Source: Prevotella sp. (GTDB lineage: Bacteria; Bacteroidota; Bacteroidia; Bacteroidales; Bacteroidaceae). Taken from it: a stretch of DNA of 64,000 nt. Position numbers and translations under genes: made by a program. How positions within the stretch are numbered: position 1 is the first letter of the stretch; each line of letters starts with the position of its first letter. The notes under the pieces are model-generated. The model saw only the letters and a program-made list of their open reading frames with translations, made no database searches and was not told where the DNA came from. The stretch lies in contig JAFZSL010000051.1 in assembly GCA_017619375.1 (NCBI GenBank), forward strand, positions 62,001-126,000. The letters are read 5' to 3'. Of this stretch, positions 56,331 to 64,000 are shown piece after piece.

Positions 56331-57188
56331 ATGAAATACATCAGCAACATATTCCTGTTGGCAGTTTGCGCTTTACTGGCATCCTGCATGGCAGACAGCT
56401 ACGACGACCCACAGACCCCGGCGGAAGAGGCATACGGCAACAAGGCCATCACCGAAACCAACTGCGTCACCATAGCACAACTCAAGTCGCTCTACAACAC
56501 CACTATCGCCAACAGCGGCATGAAGGAGGTGACCGAAGACTTGCAGATCAAGGGCACGGTCATCGGCAACGACATCGAGGGAAACATCTACAACGAGGTC
56601 ATCATCGATGATGGCACTGGAGCCTTCATCATCTGCATCGCCCAGGGCGGACTTTACGGATACCTTCCCGTGGGACAACAGATACTCATCGACCTGAAAG
56701 GACTCTACATCGGAGCATACGGCCAGCAAGGCGAGGTGGGCACACCTTACACCAGCAAGAGCGGTTCCACCTACGTGAGCCGCATGAGCCGCTTCCTCTG
56801 GGCCAACCACTACAAGCTCATCGGCTCTGCCAACCCATCGAGCGTTGTACCCGAGGAGTTCGTCATTGAAAAGATAACTGACGCTGATTACTTGGCGTCC
56901 CATTGTGGCAAACTGATGACACTGAGGGGCGTGGAGATTTCCGCCGCCAATGGCGAGAAGACTTTCGCTCCTGACGACGGCAGCGAGGCACTCACCGCCA
57001 ACTGCGTCAATCGCACCTTCAAGGGCATCAGCAGCAGTCAATTGGTGTTGCGCACCAGCACCTTCGCCGACTTCGCCGGCAACGTGATGCCTACTGGCAA
57101 GGTGGATGTGACGGGCATCTTCACCCGCTTCCGCAACACATGGCAGATTCTCATGCGCACCGAGAGCGATATCCAACCGGCACAATGA
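56331..57188 (+). CDS. DUF5689 lipoprotein
   Basis: 285 residues. Lipoprotein signal with lipobox LLASC (Cys19). Matches DUF5689 (PF18942): VTIAQLKSLYN, then LQIKGTVIGNDIEGNIYNEVIIDDGTGAFIICIA, an OB-fold-like beta barrel usually found in nucleic-acid-associated surface proteins of Bacteroidetes. The second half holds a second similar barrel (CGKLMTLRGVEISAANGEKTF to VDVTGIFTRFRNTWQI). Probably a surface-exposed partner of the TonB-dependent receptor just upstream. The start at 56331 was chosen from the lipoprotein signal. Confidence 0.85.
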   Translation: MKYISNIFLLAVCALLASCMADSYDDPQTPAEEAYGNKAITETNCVTIAQLKSLYNTTIANSGMKEVTEDLQIKGTVIGNDIEGNIYNEVIIDDGTGAFIICIAQGGLYGYLPVGQQILIDLKGLYIGAYGQQGEVGTPYTSKSGSTYVSRMSRFLWANHYKLIGSANPSSVVPEEFVIEKITDADYLASHCGKLMTLRGVEISAANGEKTFAPDDGSEALTANCVNRTFKGISSSQLVLRTSTFADFAGNVMPTGKVDVTGIFTRFRNTWQILMRTESDIQPAQ

Positions 57189-57236
57189 CCATTAACCTAT
57201 CAATAGTCAAATAGAAACCAAAAAAATACAAAAGAT

Positions 57237-58970
57237 ATGAAAAAGCTTATTTATTCATTATTCATCTTGGCTACGACAGCCTTGACATTCTGCAGTTGCG
57301 AGGATGTGCCCGCACCTTTCGACTTCCCCTCACAGGGCGGCGGCACACCAACACCCACCATCGACCCCGCAGGAAGCGGCACACTGGAAGACCCTTACAA
57401 CGTGGCAGCCGCCATCGCATACACACAGCAGTTGGAGCAGGGAGCAGAAAGCCCGATCGATATCTACATCAAGGGTAAGGTGGTGACTATAAAAGAGGAG
57501 TACACAGCACAGTATGGCAATGCACTCTTTACCATTTCTGATGATGGTACGGCCAAATCGATCTTCACTGTTTATCGTGCCCTTTATTTAGGTAATAAGA
57601 AGTGGAAGACTGGCGATACTCAAATTCAAGAAGGTGATGATGTCATCATTTGTGGAAAGGTGATCAACTACAATGGTACGTTGGAAACCCAGCAGAACAA
57701 AGCCTACCTTTACTCGCTCAACGGTGTGACTGCTGGAGGGACAACACCTTCCGGTGATGCGAAAGGTTCCGGTACTGTCGACGACCCATGGAACCCCGTT
57801 GCAGCCAACAACTATGTGAACGGCTTGCCTGCCGACCAAGAGAGCGACAAAGACTACTACATCAAGGGCAAGATTTCCAAGATTGCCAACAATGGCGAGT
57901 TCAATTCCAATTACGGCAACGCCTCGTTCTACATCTCCGAGGACGGCACCGAGGGCAACGACTTCTATTGCTATCGTGTGCTCTATCTTGGCAACAAGAA
58001 ATGGACGGATAGCGACCCACAAATCAAGGTTGGCGACGAGGTCGTCATTTGCGGACGCTTGGTGAACTATAGGGGCAATACGGCAGAGACCGTTCAAGGC
58101 AAGAGTTACGTCTATTCGCACAACGGCAAGTCCGAAGGCGGTGGCGGTGGTGGCACTACTCCGGGTACTGCTTCGGGTGACGGCTCATTGTCCAATCCTT
58201 ACAATGCTGTTGCTGCCAACAACCTCGCCAGCAGCCTGGCTGCCGACACTCCCTCTTCAGACAATTATTACATCAAGGGCAAGATTGCGAAGATAGCCAA
58301 CAATGGCACGTTCAGCGCACAGTATGGCAACGCTTCCTTCTATATCTCCGACGATGGCAAGGATGAGAATACTTTCTATGTCTTCCGCACCCTTTACTTG
58401 GGCAACAAGAAATGGGAGGATGGCAACACCCAGATCAAGGTGGGCGACGAGGTCATCATTTATGGCAAACTGGTGAACTACAGGGGCAACACACCTGAGA
58501 CCCAGCAAAACGAGAGCTATATCTACTCGCTCAACGGCAAGACCGAAGACACTGGCGGCGGTGGTGGCGGCGGTGAACAAACCGGCGCTGGCAGTTACGG
58601 CGATCCCTATAGCGTTGCTGCAGCCGTGGCCGCTGGTTCCGGCTCCGGCGTGTATGTGAAAGCCTACATCGTGGGTTACGTTTCGGGTCAGGTGCTGGCA
58701 GACGGTGCACACTTCACCTCAGACGGCTGTGATGTGAAGACCAACCTGCTCATCGCCGACTCGTCGTCGGAGACGAATGTAGCCAACTGCATCCCCGTGC
58801 AACTCCCCAACGGCGCCGTGCGCACAGGCCTCAACCTGCAGGACAACCCCGGCAACCTCGGCAAGCAAGTGCTCCTCTATGGCAACATCGAGAAATACTT
58901 CGGCACGACTGGTCTCAAGAGCGTGACCTACGCAGAGATTGGTGGGTCGGGCATAGGCACAAAGCCATGA
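57237..58970 (+). CDS. Lipoprotein with three OB-like repeats and a DUF6359 end
   Basis: 577 residues. Lipoprotein signal with lipobox FCSC (Cys near 21). Three homologous modules of about 135 residues begin near 45, 176 and 311; each contains xGSGTLxDPYN, DxYIKGKxxxI, YGNAxFxISxDG, YRxLYLGNKKW, DxVIICGKxxNY and a Y(L/V/I)YSLNG-type end. Gly/Pro-rich linkers separate them. The C-terminal part (from about 449, GSYGDPYSVAAAVAA, VKAYIVGYV) fits DUF6359 (PF19886). Repeats 2 and 3 are closer to each other than to 1 and the coding of repeat 1 is AT-richer. Such beta barrels are predicted to bind oligonucleotides or glycans at the surface; binding has not been shown. Confidence 0.85.
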   Translation: MKKLIYSLFILATTALTFCSCEDVPAPFDFPSQGGGTPTPTIDPAGSGTLEDPYNVAAAIAYTQQLEQGAESPIDIYIKGKVVTIKEEYTAQYGNALFTISDDGTAKSIFTVYRALYLGNKKWKTGDTQIQEGDDVIICGKVINYNGTLETQQNKAYLYSLNGVTAGGTTPSGDAKGSGTVDDPWNPVAANNYVNGLPADQESDKDYYIKGKISKIANNGEFNSNYGNASFYISEDGTEGNDFYCYRVLYLGNKKWTDSDPQIKVGDEVVICGRLVNYRGNTAETVQGKSYVYSHNGKSEGGGGGGTTPGTASGDGSLSNPYNAVAANNLASSLAADTPSSDNYYIKGKIAKIANNGTFSAQYGNASFYISDDGKDENTFYVFRTLYLGNKKWEDGNTQIKVGDEVIIYGKLVNYRGNTPETQQNESYIYSLNGKTEDTGGGGGGGEQTGAGSYGDPYSVAAAVAAGSGSGVYVKAYIVGYVSGQVLADGAHFTSDGCDVKTNLLIADSSSETNVANCIPVQLPNGAVRTGLNLQDNPGNLGKQVLLYGNIEKYFGTTGLKSVTYAEIGGSGIGTKP

Positions 58971-58992
58971 TGCCATCTTCCTTGTGATAAAA

Positions 58993-59034
58993 AGCCATCC
59001 CCTGCCGTGTTGAGCGGCAGGGGATGACTTTTTT
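58993..59034. terminator. Bidirectional terminator
   Basis: CATCCCCTGCCG (58996-59007) pairs perfectly with CGGCAGGGGATG (59015-59026), with A and T runs on each side. It separates the OB-repeat lipoprotein gene and the convergent SGNH gene. Confidence 0.9.
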
Positions 59035-59118
59035 ACGGAGTAGGGAAGTGGCTGTGCCGCTACCTACGAAGAACGGAATGGCGCCTTTATAGTCAACGGC
59101 AAGAATTGCCCGGTGATG

Positions 59119-59856
59119 TCACCTCTTTTTCCCTTGGTAGGAGGCTTTGTGGGTCTCTACGTTTTTGAATGGCAAGAGGGCTTTGGGCGTATCGAAGTGG
59201 ATGGGGTGCGCCGTTTCAGTGCTTCCGAGCCATGCGATGAAGCCGTCGACCCATTTCTGGCACGCCTCAGCCGTGGGGTGCATCTCGTCCTCTCTTGCCA
59301 GGCGCAGGTTGTAACTGTCGTAAAATCGGTCTTCACCCACGGTCTTCCTAAGCATGGGCACCACGCCCGGGTCTTCCGAAATGGTTTTCACTTCCACGGG
59401 ACCCATCCACACGAAGGGGATGTCGCCGATGTCATCCATGATGGTCTTCACTGCTTGTGTGCGGGTGGGGATGTCACCACCAGCCAAGTCGTGTGTGCCG
59501 AGGCAGACGATGATGAAGGTGGGCTGCACCTTCTTGATGAGTTGCCGCAAGTCAGAGGAAAAAGCCCATTTCTTGGTGGTGGACTCCATCCAGATGGAGG
59601 TGAAGATGGTGTATCCCGTGGCCAAGGCATAGTTGTAAAGCCTTGGCCCTATCCCTTGCAGTTGGTCGTCGCCGATGACGAGGAGCCGGTGCTTCATAGA
59701 GGTGCTTTGGTCGAGTGAAATCTCCACGTTCTCCACCTCTTTCCCTTGTTGCACATCGTTGATGAGGCTGTCGAGGATGTCGTCGGTGTTGATTTGCGCC
59801 GTCATGGTGTTGGCGGCGAGCAAGAAGGCCATGGCGGCCAGGATTTTTCTTTTCAT
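59119..59856 (-). CDS. SGNH/GDSL-like protein with altered nucleophile
   Basis: 245 residues. Signal peptide 1-20 (ends TAQ). The SGNH blocks are: I, LLVIGDDQLQG, where the usual GDS reads GDD (G62-D63-D64); III, VCLGTHDLAGGD (the GxND block, here with His instead of Asn); V, REDEMHPTAEACQKW with the Asp/His pair. Block I lacks the catalytic serine, so it is either inactive or uses another residue. The family normally removes acyl groups from glycans. It overlaps the upstream transporter by 4 bp and is translationally coupled to it. Confidence 0.75.
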   Translation of the reverse strand: MKRKILAAMAFLLAANTMTAQINTDDILDSLINDVQQGKEVENVEISLDQSTSMKHRLLVIGDDQLQGIGPRLYNYALATGYTIFTSIWMESTTKKWAFSSDLRQLIKKVQPTFIIVCLGTHDLAGGDIPTRTQAVKTIMDDIGDIPFVWMGPVEVKTISEDPGVVPMLRKTVGEDRFYDSYNLRLAREDEMHPTAEACQKWVDGFIAWLGSTETAHPIHFDTPKALLPFKNVETHKASYQGKKR

Positions 59857-60821
59857 ATCTTTTTTTGTTTTTTAGTCATACGTTCGTGTTGCCACAGTTC
59901 GATGCTGTTGATTACGTTTTGCCAAAGGATGTAACAGCCTGGCCCCACGGAAGATAGTGGATTGAGGTAGGTGTATGCTATCCAGATGGCGAAGTTGGTG
60001 TTCTTCTGTCCCAGGGCCTGTCCCGCCTCTTGTGTGCGGTTGAAGAAGTGACCGAGGTAACGTCCCACGGCGAATTGCACGAGGCAGAGCACGAGTCCCA
60101 TTCCTGCGATGAGGCAGAGGAAGTGTGCCGATGTCTCGGCGTGCACGATGTTTTTCACCGTCGTTCCAGTGACGATGGCCAGGGAGAGCCCCCACATGTA
60201 GAAGGACAGGTCTTTCACGCTCACTATCCACCGATGGAGTGGATGGATGTAATGCTTGACGATGTAGGCCAGCGCCATCGGCACGACAAGCACGAGGCAC
60301 ACCTTGTATAAAATGAGGAAGAAGGCCTGCCAGAAGTCCATCCCCACGTCGGGGTCGATGAGTGGGAAGCATACCGGCACCATGAGGGCGGTGAGGAAGT
60401 TGGAAAGGAAAGTGTAGGATGTCATCTCCTCCAGGTTTCCACCCAGTTTGCTGGTCACCACTGCCGCCGCCGCGGCGCAAGGCCCTATGACACAGGTGAG
60501 TATCGACTCCATGAGGATGAGTTTGTCACCAGAGAGGTGGAATGCCAGGATGATGGCAATGATGATGGCCACGAAGAGCACTTGGAAAATGGCTATCCAG
60601 AGGTGCCAGCTGGTGGGTTTGAGTTGGTGGAAGTCCACCTTGCAGAAGGTGACGAAGAGGATGAGGAACATGAAGAGCGGGAAGATGGTGTCGATGATGG
60701 GACCGAAGAATTCCGCCTCCCTCTCCAATTGCGGTGTGAAGGCAAAGAGGAAATAGATGGCCGTGCCCATCGCCATGGCGATGGGCAGCGTCCATTCCTT
60801 GATGAAATCGAGCACCTTCAT
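59853..60821 (-). CDS. Putative BASS-type membrane transporter
   Basis: 322 residues with about 9-10 hydrophobic segments and no signal. The LTCVIGPCAAAAAVVTSKLGGN and later FLSNFLTALMVPVCFPLI stretches resemble the crossing region of the bile acid:sodium symporter (BASS/SBF) superfamily. The ligand is unknown. The ATG of the SGNH-like gene overlaps the stop of this one, so the pair probably acts together, e.g. on an acylated or organic anion substrate; this is inferred only from coupling. Confidence 0.6.
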   Translation of the reverse strand: MKVLDFIKEWTLPIAMAMGTAIYFLFAFTPQLEREAEFFGPIIDTIFPLFMFLILFVTFCKVDFHQLKPTSWHLWIAIFQVLFVAIIIAIILAFHLSGDKLILMESILTCVIGPCAAAAAVVTSKLGGNLEEMTSYTFLSNFLTALMVPVCFPLIDPDVGMDFWQAFFLILYKVCLVLVVPMALAYIVKHYIHPLHRWIVSVKDLSFYMWGLSLAIVTGTTVKNIVHAETSAHFLCLIAGMGLVLCLVQFAVGRYLGHFFNRTQEAGQALGQKNTNFAIWIAYTYLNPLSSVGPGCYILWQNVINSIELWQHERMTKKQKKI

Positions 60822-60941
60822 GTGTTTGTTTTAGGAGTTAGAGAGGAGTTAATGGGAGATTTTTTCACTCTTTCAGCCTATGAATCCATACTTCTCCAAA
60901 ACCTTCTTCACGTTTCATTTTTCGTACTTGCGAAAGATGAG

Positions 60942-62906
60942 TCATTTGAGGATGATGCCCCCCATGGGTTGTATGGTGACCTTTGCCTTTCCTTTCTTGT
61001 CCACTTTCAACGTGCGCAATTCGGCTTCAGGAATGGCGTTCTCCACTTTTGCCGCCGGTTTGTCCGTGTAGTAGTCCACCGTCTTCCCCGCCATCATGGG
61101 CAGGTCGAGTGTCAGTGTGAGCGGTTGGTCGGTGCCATTGATTCCTGCCACATACCAGTTGTCACCGTGTCGCCGTGCGAGGACGGCATATCGGGTGGGG
61201 TATCCGTCGATGTATTTCGTCTCGTCCCATGTGGTGGGCAGTTGGCGCAGGAAGTCGAGTTCGAACTGTGGCAGTTCACCCAGGTTGTTGGGTTGCATGG
61301 CTACGCAGTTGACCGCCGTTTGCAGCACGATGCCGGTGGCCATCTCGAAGGTGTCCGACGAGCGACGGTAGTTGCGGCTCTTGTTGTCCTTGCTCATTCG
61401 CTTGTTCATGACGATGCCGCCCCAGTCGAGCGTTCCCAAAGCGTTTCTGCTGAAAGGATGCATGGTGAGTTCGAATCCTTCCTTGTCGCAGTGGTGCTGG
61501 CTGAAGAAGAGGTTTTCCGAGGCGAGGGCCGCCTCGCTTGCCACGTAGTTGGGGTACATGCGTTCCCATCCCCTTGGAATGGTGCATCCATGGAAGATGA
61601 CCTGCAGCCCGTGCCGGTTGGCGTCGCTGAGGATGTCCTCGTAGAATCTCATGGTCTCCTGTTTGTCGCTTCCGAAGAAATCGACCTTGATGCCCGCCAC
61701 GCCGATGCTCTTCAGCCATTTCATCTCCTTCTCTCTTGCAATGGATGTCGACATGCAGTCGCGAGGCGTCTGTGGTGCGTCGTTCCAGAAGCCGTTGGAG
61801 TTGTACCAAAGCATCAGTCTGACCCCTTTCGACTGTGCATAGCGTGAGAGTTCCGCCATCCGTTCCCTTCCGATGTTGTTGTCCCACCAGTTGTCCACGA
61901 GGCACATCTCGAATCCCATTTCAGAAGCGAGGTCGATGAATTTCACCTGGTCTTCATAGTTGATGGAATTGTCCTGCCAGAGCAGCCAACTCCAGGTGTA
62001 CCTTCCTGGGTTGAAGGCGGTCGTCGGTTCATAGAGCGGTTCCACAACGTCGTAGGGGATGGTGGTCTCCACGATGGGTTTGAGCGTCGTGCCGAGGGTG
62101 AGCGTCCTCCAAGGCGTGTTGCCCGGCAGCGGGATGCCCGGGAACACACTTCCTATGCCGTTGAACTCTCCTTGTTCCGGGAAGGCGATGGAGTAGCCTT
62201 TCCCATTCTCGTAGTCGCTGAGCCTTGAGCCGCAGTAGTTGCTGCCCACGCCGGTCTCGCCCACCAACACCCATCCTTCGTCACCAATGCGGAAGAGGCA
62301 GGGGAAGGTGTATCCAAGTCCGAAACGCGACTTGCTGGTCATCGGCGCATCGGCGGTGTATTCCTCCTCATACGATGGTTTCGTGCGCTCCCATCCTTCG
62401 AAAGGCCCTATCTGCGGACAGAGGAAGGTGGTGGTTTGCGCGGGGAAGTTGAAAGCGCTCTCCTCCCTGAGGATGACGGCGCATTTCGGGTTGTCGTTCT
62501 TTTGGCGTGGGATGGTGTATCGGTAGGCCACGTCGTTGGCGGAGACGAGGAAGGTGACCGTCATCCGTCCCCCCTCGGCATTGAGGAAGTCGAGGTCGAG
62601 TTGGTTGGCGGCATAGTGGATATGCGAAGCCTTTGCCTGGGCCATCGTGTAGGTTTTCTCCACTTTCGATGTCCTGGTGGCGTCAAGGCGGAGTCCTTGT
62701 GAGAAGTCGCCGATGTCGGCCACGAATCCGAGGGTCGACGGTGTGACCAGTTGTCGTCCGTCGAGCCATATCTCATAGTTTGCCTTTCCTTGGTCGATGA
62801 TGATGTTCACTTTCAGGTTGCCCTCCGGAGAGGCTACTGACTGCATGTCGGCGCCCCGTGCCATGGTAGCGATGGCGAGCAGGGCCATAAGGATGGTTTT
62901 CTTCAT
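60942..62906 (-). CDS. GH97 glycosidase, retaining-type
   Basis: 654 residues. Signal peptide 1-19 (ends ARG). Order as in GH97 (N-terminal beta-sandwich to about 290, TIM barrel about 290-560, C-terminal sandwich to 654). GVAGIKVDFFGSDKQ carries D409 at the position of the nucleophile of retaining members; inverting SusB-type enzymes lack this Asp and use glutamates instead. Retaining GH97 enzymes are usually alpha-galactosidases. It acts in the periplasm. A consensus promoter lies directly upstream. The start at 62906 was chosen because the signal peptide begins there. Confidence 0.9.
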   Translation of the reverse strand: MKKTILMALLAIATMARGADMQSVASPEGNLKVNIIIDQGKANYEIWLDGRQLVTPSTLGFVADIGDFSQGLRLDATRTSKVEKTYTMAQAKASHIHYAANQLDLDFLNAEGGRMTVTFLVSANDVAYRYTIPRQKNDNPKCAVILREESAFNFPAQTTTFLCPQIGPFEGWERTKPSYEEEYTADAPMTSKSRFGLGYTFPCLFRIGDEGWVLVGETGVGSNYCGSRLSDYENGKGYSIAFPEQGEFNGIGSVFPGIPLPGNTPWRTLTLGTTLKPIVETTIPYDVVEPLYEPTTAFNPGRYTWSWLLWQDNSINYEDQVKFIDLASEMGFEMCLVDNWWDNNIGRERMAELSRYAQSKGVRLMLWYNSNGFWNDAPQTPRDCMSTSIAREKEMKWLKSIGVAGIKVDFFGSDKQETMRFYEDILSDANRHGLQVIFHGCTIPRGWERMYPNYVASEAALASENLFFSQHHCDKEGFELTMHPFSRNALGTLDWGGIVMNKRMSKDNKSRNYRRSSDTFEMATGIVLQTAVNCVAMQPNNLGELPQFELDFLRQLPTTWDETKYIDGYPTRYAVLARRHGDNWYVAGINGTDQPLTLTLDLPMMAGKTVDYYTDKPAAKVENAIPEAELRTLKVDKKGKAKVTIQPMGGIILK

Positions 62907-62924
62907 AAGAGGCAAATGTTTTTG

Positions 62925-62955
62925 CAAACTTAGCAAAAAAAACACATATGGCAAA
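62925..62955 (-). promoter_or_regulatory. Promoter of GH97 gene
   Basis: On the minus strand TTTG (62952-62955), a 19-base spacer and TAAGTTTG (62925-62932), a full match. The distance to the ATG (62906) is 18 bases, so the leader is very short. Confidence 0.62.
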
Positions 62956-62991
62956 GAAATGAGGTGAAAAGGGGAGTTAAACCAATGAATT

Positions 62992-63023
62992 TTTGGCTAT
63001 GAGAAGGAAAAACGTTACTTTTG
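62992..63023 (+). promoter_or_regulatory. Promoter of dipeptidyl-peptidase gene
   Basis: TTTG (62992-62995), a 20-base spacer and TACTTTTG (63016-63023), a full match. Transcription would begin near 63030. Confidence 0.7.
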
Positions 63024-63087
63024 CAGATTGATAGTCGTTGTCTGCGCCTTGGGCTCCAGCGATGCCTTCCACCTTATAAATATGACA

Positions 63088-64000
63088 ATGAGAAAAGCCT
63101 TCCTCCTTTGCATCATCCTCCTGGCTGCAGCGATAGAAGTGACAGCCAATCCGATTAGTCCGACGGGTTCTACTGGTCCGACCGGTGACACGATCAGTAT
63201 CTTCCAGTTGACCCATGGGAAGTTTTCCGCCGAGAACATGCGGTCGCTTGCGCCCCTCGCCGACGGTGCCAGTTTCGCACAGTTCGACAGTGAGCACGAG
63301 AAGGTGTTGAAATACTCGTTTGCCACAGGTGAGCAGACGGGTGTCATCTTCGATGTCGATGACACCAAGGGTGACAACATCACCGATGTCGACGAGTATT
63401 TTCCCAGTCCAGATGGCAAGCGCCTTTTGGTCGGCACCCACACCGAAAGCATCTACCGTCGTTCCTACAAAGCCGAATTCTACATCTACGATGTGGAGTC
63501 CCACCATCTCAAAGCCCTTTCCAAGAATGGTGCTCAGCAGTCGCCCGTGTGGTCTCCCGACGGCGGCAAGGTGGCCTTCGTCAGGGACAACAACATCTTC
63601 GTGGTGGATGTGGAGACCGGCAAGGAGACCCAGGTGACCACCGACGGTCGCCGCAATGAGGTCATCAACGGCATTCCCGACTGGGTGAATGAGGAGGAGT
63701 TCAGTTTTGCCACCTCCATGGCCTTCACCGCCGACAGTCGCCACATCTGTTGGATAAGATACGACGAGTCGCGTGTGAAGACTTATGCATTGCAAATGTT
63801 CCAAGGTCGCCATCCCTCACATTTCGAATATGGCTATTATCCTGGTGAATATGCCTACAAATACCCCAAGGCCGGGCAGGACAACGCCGTTGTCACCGCA
63901 TGGCGGCACAATCTCTCCGACCACTCCACGGCACAGTTTTCCCTGCCATTGCCCGCCGAAGGCTACATCCCCCGCATCCTCCCCGGCATCGGCAGCCAGG
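63088..64000 (+). CDS. Dipeptidyl-peptidase IV (S9), N-terminal part only
   Basis: Open from 63088 to the end of the window (304 codons). Signal peptide 1-21 (MRKAFLLCIILLAAAIEVTA). The sequence then follows the DPP IV beta-propeller (PF00930): YFPSPDGKRLLVGTHTESIYRRSYKAEFYIYDVE, QQSPVWSPDGGKVAFVRDNNIFV, NGIPDWVNEEEFSF with the double-Glu motif that anchors the N-terminus of the substrate, and ICWIRYDESRVKTYALQMF. The hydrolase domain with the Ser-Asp-His triad lies beyond the window. DPP IV removes X-Pro dipeptides in the periplasm of peptide-using Bacteroidetes. ATG 63088 (MRKAFLL) was preferred to the ATG two codons upstream at 63082. Confidence 0.88.
   Translation, partial: MRKAFLLCIILLAAAIEVTANPISPTGSTGPTGDTISIFQLTHGKFSAENMRSLAPLADGASFAQFDSEHEKVLKYSFATGEQTGVIFDVDDTKGDNITDVDEYFPSPDGKRLLVGTHTESIYRRSYKAEFYIYDVESHHLKALSKNGAQQSPVWSPDGGKVAFVRDNNIFVVDVETGKETQVTTDGRRNEVINGIPDWVNEEEFSFATSMAFTADSRHICWIRYDESRVKTYALQMFQGRHPSHFEYGYYPGEYAYKYPKAGQDNAVVTAWRHNLSDHSTAQFSLPLPAEGYIPRILPGIGSQ

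Overview
The window looks like a Bacteroidetes chromosome, most likely Prevotella or a close relative (an inference from content, not a database match). Support: promoters of the TTTG-N19-21-TAnnTTTG type, absence of strong Shine-Dalgarno sequences, Bacteroidetes-restricted families (DUF4954, DUF5689, DUF6359, YARHG, GH97, MGGFFG-type PurF), C-terminal tails on two glycosidases that resemble type IX secretion sorting tails, and a TonB-dependent receptor followed by lipoproteins. No rRNA, tRNA, CRISPR array or intact insertion sequence was recognised.

Layout. 0.3-1.5 kb: a secreted Gly/Ser-rich protein. 1.9-6.7 kb: a rightward run of a cytidylyltransferase-oxidoreductase fusion, an SDR, an amidohydrolase, a FucP-type sugar/H+ symporter and a rhamnose/fucose-type mutarotase, probably CDP-polyol synthesis plus deoxysugar or aldose uptake and oxidation. 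6.7-9.5 kb: an outer-membrane barrel gene behind a tandemly repeated promoter, then a dicarboxylate/amino-acid symporter and a small helical protein. 9.5-26.9 kb: hemicellulose and galactoside enzymes (GH2, two GH43, GH51, a double GH43-CBM6, a GH10 xylanase carrying an autotransporter-like module) interrupted by a flotillin. Together they could take arabinoxylan to xylose and arabinose, but no SusC/SusD pair or hybrid regulator is present in the window. 27-30.8 kb: nagB, a decayed mobile-element toxin-like fragment, a YARHG protein and an aldo-keto reductase.

31-38.9 kb is a core rightward run: hflX, a DUF4954 beta-helix protein, an M16 protease and class I fumarase. 39-42.6 kb is accessory: a solitary phage-portal-like gene, a small XRE regulator, a lipoprotein and a membrane protein with a five-fold 45-bp repeat. 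42.7-50.6 kb (mainly leftward) has a GrpE-like protein paired with a zinc-ribbon/LysM membrane protein, a short peptide gene, a PurF-like protein lacking the N-terminal cysteine, a metallophosphoesterase, a helical protein, a ClpX-like ATPase and a second toxin-like fragment. 50.6-59 kb reads as a nucleic-acid or nucleotide scavenging locus: DUF3332 lipoprotein, uridine kinase, uracil-DNA glycosylase and secreted endonuclease/phosphatase diverging from a TonB-dependent receptor and two OB-fold-type lipoproteins. 59-64 kb: an SGNH-like protein coupled to a membrane transporter, a GH97 glycosidase and the start of a dipeptidyl-peptidase IV gene that runs off the end.

The most unusual theme is promoter duplication. 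A ~73-bp module holding a hairpin and a canonical promoter is tandemly repeated upstream of two unrelated genes 37 kb apart, and an unrelated 89-bp promoter-bearing unit is repeated three times upstream of the PurF-like gene.
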